A stretch of 64,000 nt of DNA. It comes from Lutraria lutraria. Lineage: Eukaryota > Mollusca > Bivalvia > Venerida > Mactridae. Shown here in pieces: positions 59,313-64,000 of this stretch. The position numbers were made by a program, and so were the translations under genes. How positions within the stretch are numbered: position 1 is the first letter of the stretch; each line of letters begins with the position of its first letter. The notes beneath the pieces were generated by a model. The model searched no databases. It saw only the letters and a list, made by a program, of their open reading frames with translations, and was not told the origin of the DNA. The stretch spans positions 30,345,843 through 30,409,842 of the forward strand of contig OZ026838.1 of NCBI GenBank assembly GCA_964023205.1. Direction: 5' to 3'.

Positions 59313-60078
59313 TATGTTCCGGGTTATTTGTTTAGGTGTGGGCATATGAAACAGAAATAACTAGTGAGCTAGCTTGTTTAAATGGTATGACATCATTTGT
59401 TAACTTTAGTTAAAACTATACTTTCTTTCCACAACAAACAAAACCTTAAATACACCATTGCCGTTTGTAGTTAAAGTAAGCCCGTATACACCGTACCTGC
59501 TTATCGTAGAAATACCGATCAGGTCCTGGAAACATCGCTGAAAGATAATGATCATTAATCGCTTTGTCTGACAGTAATCATATCAGTCAAGTAGAAATAT
59601 AATAAAAAATGTTTGCCACTATAATTCTGTAATGGAGTGCCTTGATGCATGTCAATAACGGGAACATTACGACACCGGATTAGTTTTTATTATGACGGTG
59701 ACGGATTCAAAATAACTAGAACATGGACGTAATGTGATATAAACGGCATTCAACGGATTTATCTCACAATAGTAGAGAGCACTGATTGCGACATTTAGTT
59801 AAAAATCTGGATTAACTTAAACGATTATGTACAACGTATCATTGCTACGTCGTTAATTCTTCATATGTTGTACTTTTTATGCGTATATTTTACTACCCAC
59901 CATTAGTTGACTAATTCGTATACGGGGGGAATTTAACTTAAATTTTATTATTATACGGATTCGCTTTGTGTTCAAAAGTCGATTGGTTCATATAGTATGA
60001 CCAGTTGTAAGTTCTAAACAGATTATGTAGGCTTTTTACCTATAGGTGAACAAATCTAAATCTAAACTTTACGATAAC

Positions 60079-60195
60079 ATGTGGACAGTGTATGATACGG
60101 TGTTCGTTGGAGAAGATTTTTTCAACTTTCAAAAATGTAAACACGAGCTGGATTTTATAAACTTGACACAACAACTGGATTTATATCTGTTATAA
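60079..60195 (+). other. Conserved mini-ORF upstream of copy B exon
   Basis: 38 codons, MWTVYDTVFVGEDFFNFQKC..., ending QQLDLYLL and TAA. Homologous to 51380-51490, but the N-terminal codons differ because of an indel. Its stop is 225 nt from the main ATG, against 95 nt in copy A. Confidence 0.3.
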
Positions 60196-60333
60196 CTTAA
60201 AAGAAATACTGCAAGTAAACTGAAGGAATACGATCCAGTTCAATAAATACGGACAGAAAGTTTGTACTCGCGTGTATGGAATGAACTTACACAGTGCGAA
60301 TGTTAAAGAAAGAATTATAATACACAATGTATG

Positions 60334-60388
60334 TGAACTATGAATATTAATGAGTGATTTTGTCGCTTTAATGAAAAAGAAAGGTTGA
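60334..60388 (+). promoter_or_regulatory. Conserved leader with two tiny uORFs, copy B
   Basis: Counterpart of the copy A leader, with the same two five-codon uORFs at the same spacing, ending about 32 nt before the ATG at 60421. Confidence 0.45.
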
Positions 60389-60420
60389 TAGAATTTGAGA
60401 TATTTCATACTTTCAAAAAC

Positions 60421-60630
60421 ATGTCGGCACGCAAAAAGTTATCTATACCAGTTGCGTTGTCAATTCTTAGACGTTCTAAGAAGGGAAGTAATGTCTGTGA
60501 TGAAAAAATGACTACAACACGACTAATACATGGCTTCGCATCTAATGAACAAATTCCTGGGTCTGAAACTGCACATGATAATGCTGGTGATTTTTGTAAA
60601 CTATCTGACAGTCCCGTTAAGATACACAAG
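60421..60630 (+). CDS. First exon of unrecognised gene, copy B
   Basis: 70 codons, MSARKKLSIPVALSILRRSK... to ...FCKLSDSPVKIHK, followed by donor GTGAGA in phase 0. It is the paralogue of 51586-51795, with the same ATG context and exon end. No downstream exon is identified in the remaining 3.4 kb, so if the gene is intact the rest lies beyond the window or in exons too diverged to see. Function unknown. Confidence 0.55.
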
Positions 60631-61085
60631 GTGAGAAATTATCGTATTTTTGTCATAAGGAACTTTGAAAGTGATTTATTTAAATTGAATACTTGTATAT
60701 AAAAGTAAAACATACCTTGAATTTTTTCTATTACTCGACCGACTTCATAACAAATCTGCCGACCCCAGTTTTTAGCGATTTTAACATAAATAAATTGGTT
60801 TTTCCTTGAGCTTTTCGATACTAGAAAATCAATGCCTGTCTACTTACCCACAGTTAAATAATAGGGTCTCGTAATGTCAAAACAACATTTTATAAAGGTG
60901 GTCAAATCTTTATATTTTAAACTTCCGGGTGAAGGGAGTAAAATTAAGCGCACAATTATATTTATAGGATCATTTTTAAAAAGTCATATGTTGGTATGTT
61001 TTACTATATCATAACAAATTCACGCTTAATATAAATCAATTGATACAGCTAAATTTCTAACTAACTATCAAAATGAAAACTAAGT

Positions 61086-64000
61086 GGCAATATGTAAATA
61101 TCATGCACCCAAAAACTTACAGGGAAACATTTAAATTGCTAGACACTTATTACCCCTGCCAGCTAATTTTAAGATCTGTACAACTGAAATCTATAGTAGT
61201 AATTCAATCACTAATGTTTGCGTACTACCCATTAATATAATTCTTTGAGTTGACCACGGTGTTGATAAATCTACTGATTGCCTGATAAATTCTACATTGC
61301 ATTTATTCTTAATGTTCCATCAGATTATAGTCCTATACACGCCAAATAAATTTCTCTCACATTAAACGTCACGATTCAATGAGTAATATCAATGAACAAT
61401 ATTAATTCATTTATCTTATTAAAGAGCATTTCATGTTTTAATGACATTTTGTTCCGGGTTTTTATGGTATTTTGTACACACGAGACATAAACATTGATTT
61501 CACGACCATAAAAAGAATGTTTTTAGAGCATTCACACACACTTGACGTAAACTACGGTTTTCACGACACTATATTATTGACGACACCGTGTGCATTTTCA
61601 TACAAAAGACGTAACTAACCTTTTCACAACTTCCATGATTTTTGTGCATCTTTCCCAGAATTGCTGTACCACCTATTATTCTATTGGCATTTAATATATG
61701 TTTTAATTTCTGATATAAATCCAATTATACAATATGAATGAAATTTGTGCGCCAAGTGTTTTAAATATCTATTATAAAGTCAAATATACATGCAATATAT
61801 AGGTTAATATTCTTCTTTCTTTTTGCAATGTTTAATGTTATTATGTTATTAACCTTTTACACTTGTACAAATTTGTGTATTATGTAAATACTCATGTTTT
61901 CATACATGTATAAACTAATAATACTGCGAAAAAAGTTGACACCAACTATAATACAGTACGGGACCCTACATTAATCTTAAATGTGTAAAATCACTTCATA
62001 CTGTGATCGCTTTTTTAGTCAATGTATAAAATGTCAGTAACTGATAAAATCATTCACTTGTCAAACTAAATATGTCAAGTTAAAGTTTTCGAATTTTTCA
62101 ATTTCACACAAAAAAATGTATCAACCAATTTATAAACTTTGTTTGCTTCGATGTTTTTACATTTACCAATATGTGATAATGTCGTTAGATCATCTATTTG
62201 TTGAACAATTTGGCTAGCGCAGTAGAACAAAAAGGTCGATTTGTAATAAAAGCGTGAGTATTTGCTCGAACATATCACCTATTGTATTTATTATTTAACG
62301 TATTTCAAATTCATCTGAGTGTTAGTTTGGGCCAAGTTTTCCAAGATTTTTAGTTGAACAAAAATTGAGTAAAATTGAGTAGAAACTCAATAATGGACCC
62401 AAAGAGTTATTTTTCTGTCTATAAGTTCTGTGTCTTTGACCAGAAATATTACAATTTGTTCCTTTATTTACTAAGAACATATAATAAACATGCCAACAAT
62501 AAAATACATTAATATTGTAGATCTGGTGGACAAATCAAGTCTGAAAACTCCATTTTCGTTAGCGTCACAAGTCAATTTCTGAATAACTGACTCAAATCAT
62601 TTTATTGAAATCTACCATATCAAGAGATATAGTTAGGTTGAATTTGTAGGAAACTTCAATTAGACCATATTTGTACCGCCTTTTTATACCACACTCTGTA
62701 TTTAATTTATGTACAATAAAATAAAATGCATGATTTAATCAACAATTTAATTTGAGCAAAATTTTAGTTTTTGTGAAACCTGGGCCTTATTAACATAAAA
62801 CATTCAAGACAGGGTTGGAATTTAAACTGAGACGAAAATTAAACTCATCAGTGATAAAACAAAGCCACAAGTCTGTATAGATTGTCTTTATTGGACTGTG
62901 TACAACAACATCTTAATATTTCCTACAATTTAATAAGCCCATGCATCAAAAAAAAAACAATGAGAGTAATAAATCTTTCAACATAGAACACCAATTACAC
63001 CTATTTTCATGTTGTTAAAAAACATTAACAATGAATAAATCCTGGATAAACATATTTTTTTATATCTAAGTTGTAATATCTTTAATCAGTATTTAAAAAA
63101 ATATTCAATAAATATACAATATTAAATGATATTCGCCCTAACTCTCCGTATATAAAGTCATTTTGTGTGGATTGTTTACACCCAAATTTTCTAACAAAAT
63201 TGTCAATTTCCCTTTCCATTTGATAAGACCACATGTTTCGCTGCAATAATTTAAGATTGGTGACACAAGTTTATCAAATAATTTTAATTTATGTTTCTAT
63301 GGTAAATAGGTAAATCTATACAAATATTTGCTGAATTTAAACACAACTGTTTGGACTTGACCTGCAAGTGTGTTATGTGCTGAACTGAGCTAGCCACCGC
63401 TTGTAGAATGATACAAAACCTAAAATAACAGAACATATTTACAATCTGGACAGGATTTCAATCGTATAAAAATTCTTAGTTATATGGTATGTATATAACT
63501 TTTATTCCTCCATTTTCTGAAGAGTGATATGCATATACAAAGAAACATTAGAGCAACAAGATTCATAGTACTGATCACACACGCACGCACACACATACAC
63601 TCAAACCAACACAGACCCGCTTAACAATATTCGGATCCATTTTGTTATTTTCGTGTTAGTAACATTGAGCTTTTTTCTGTTACTCTTCAGCAGAATTTTT
63701 AATATAAACAATATCATCAGCATATAATAACAAAACATAAGGTTATTGCTTAAGAGAAATTGGAGGAACATAAATAATATATACTTAAAAATCGAATGCA
63801 TTTGAATATCTATTAGTTTTTTGAAAGTTATGTAACCTTTGCATTATGATTATTAACGGAATGTTTGATCACTTAAATAATTCTACCTACAAACAGTACT
63901 GTCTCCTGCTGGCCCAGCTGTCCCGGCACAGGACAATGGCTATTACTGCCAATAATTAACATGGAGTCCGAATCACACACACAGCCCCAACCCCTCAACA
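61086..64000. other. Non-coding right end
   Basis: AT-rich, no supported gene. A minus-strand AATAAA lies at about 62888-62893 and the last 110 nt are less AT-rich, so the 3' end of a minus-strand gene could begin here, but no reading frame is convincing. Confidence 0.35.

Larger units (their letters stand above)
53190..61085 (+). repeat. Segmental duplication, copy B
   Basis: Direct-orientation partner of copy A. It lacks the transposable elements that interrupt copy A but carries about 1 kb (54350-55345) without a counterpart there. It ends where similarity fades after the ACTAAGT segment near 61085. Confidence 0.8.

Noticed and set aside
56820..59360. An 846-codon ORF, with 823- and 538-codon ORFs overlapping it
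   Set aside because: All lie in the 29-bp minisatellite; a stop-free unit whose length is not a multiple of 3 opens every frame. No start context, splice or domain supports a protein.

Overview
The window looks like AT-rich, repeat-laden nuclear DNA from a mollusc, most likely a bivalve. The grounds are a split animal gene with many introns, dozens of short inverted-repeat transposon relics, degenerate non-LTR retrotransposons, very long minisatellites, and at about 29.5 kb a repeat of a type I associate with bivalve genomes. No species can be named from sequence alone.

Only one gene is confidently recognisable. TGS1 (trimethylguanosine synthase, the snRNA/snoRNA cap hypermethylase) lies on the + strand from 14.8 to 24.2 kb. 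I resolve 11 coding exons whose phases all agree and sum to 1198 codons. Its ninth intron is not GT-AG: it begins ATATCCTTT, has a TCCTTAAC branch site and ends in AC, so it is a textbook U12-type (minor spliceosome) intron, in a gene whose product modifies the caps of spliceosomal snRNAs.

Layout: 0-14.8 kb is non-coding and full of MITE-like elements, including a 1.1-kb hAT relic that keeps a BED zinc finger and sits in the end of another MITE, and a 506-bp TIR element with a TIR-to-TIR miniature nearby. 14.8-24.2 kb is TGS1. 25.0-29.2 kb is a 46-bp minisatellite of roughly 90 copies. 29.2-41 kb is non-coding with a pogo-like MITE, a dead LINE reverse transcriptase, a tRNA-headed SINE, a 44-bp tandem repeat and fold-back hairpins.

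From 41.2 to 61.1 kb the window holds a diverged tandem segmental duplication (copy A about 41.2-52.2 kb, copy B about 53.2-61.1 kb). Each copy has the same order: a flank, an 18-bp-based array, a second flank, a large minisatellite sharing a core motif (46-bp unit in A, 29-bp unit in B), a third flank, a nearly identical leader and a 70-codon first exon of an unrecognised gene ending in a splice donor. Copy A was later invaded by a 3.87-kb element with about 520-bp terminal inverted repeats, two LINE fragments and a 206-bp MITE; copy B (or the array unit) preserves the empty sites. 61-64 kb shows no gene I can support.
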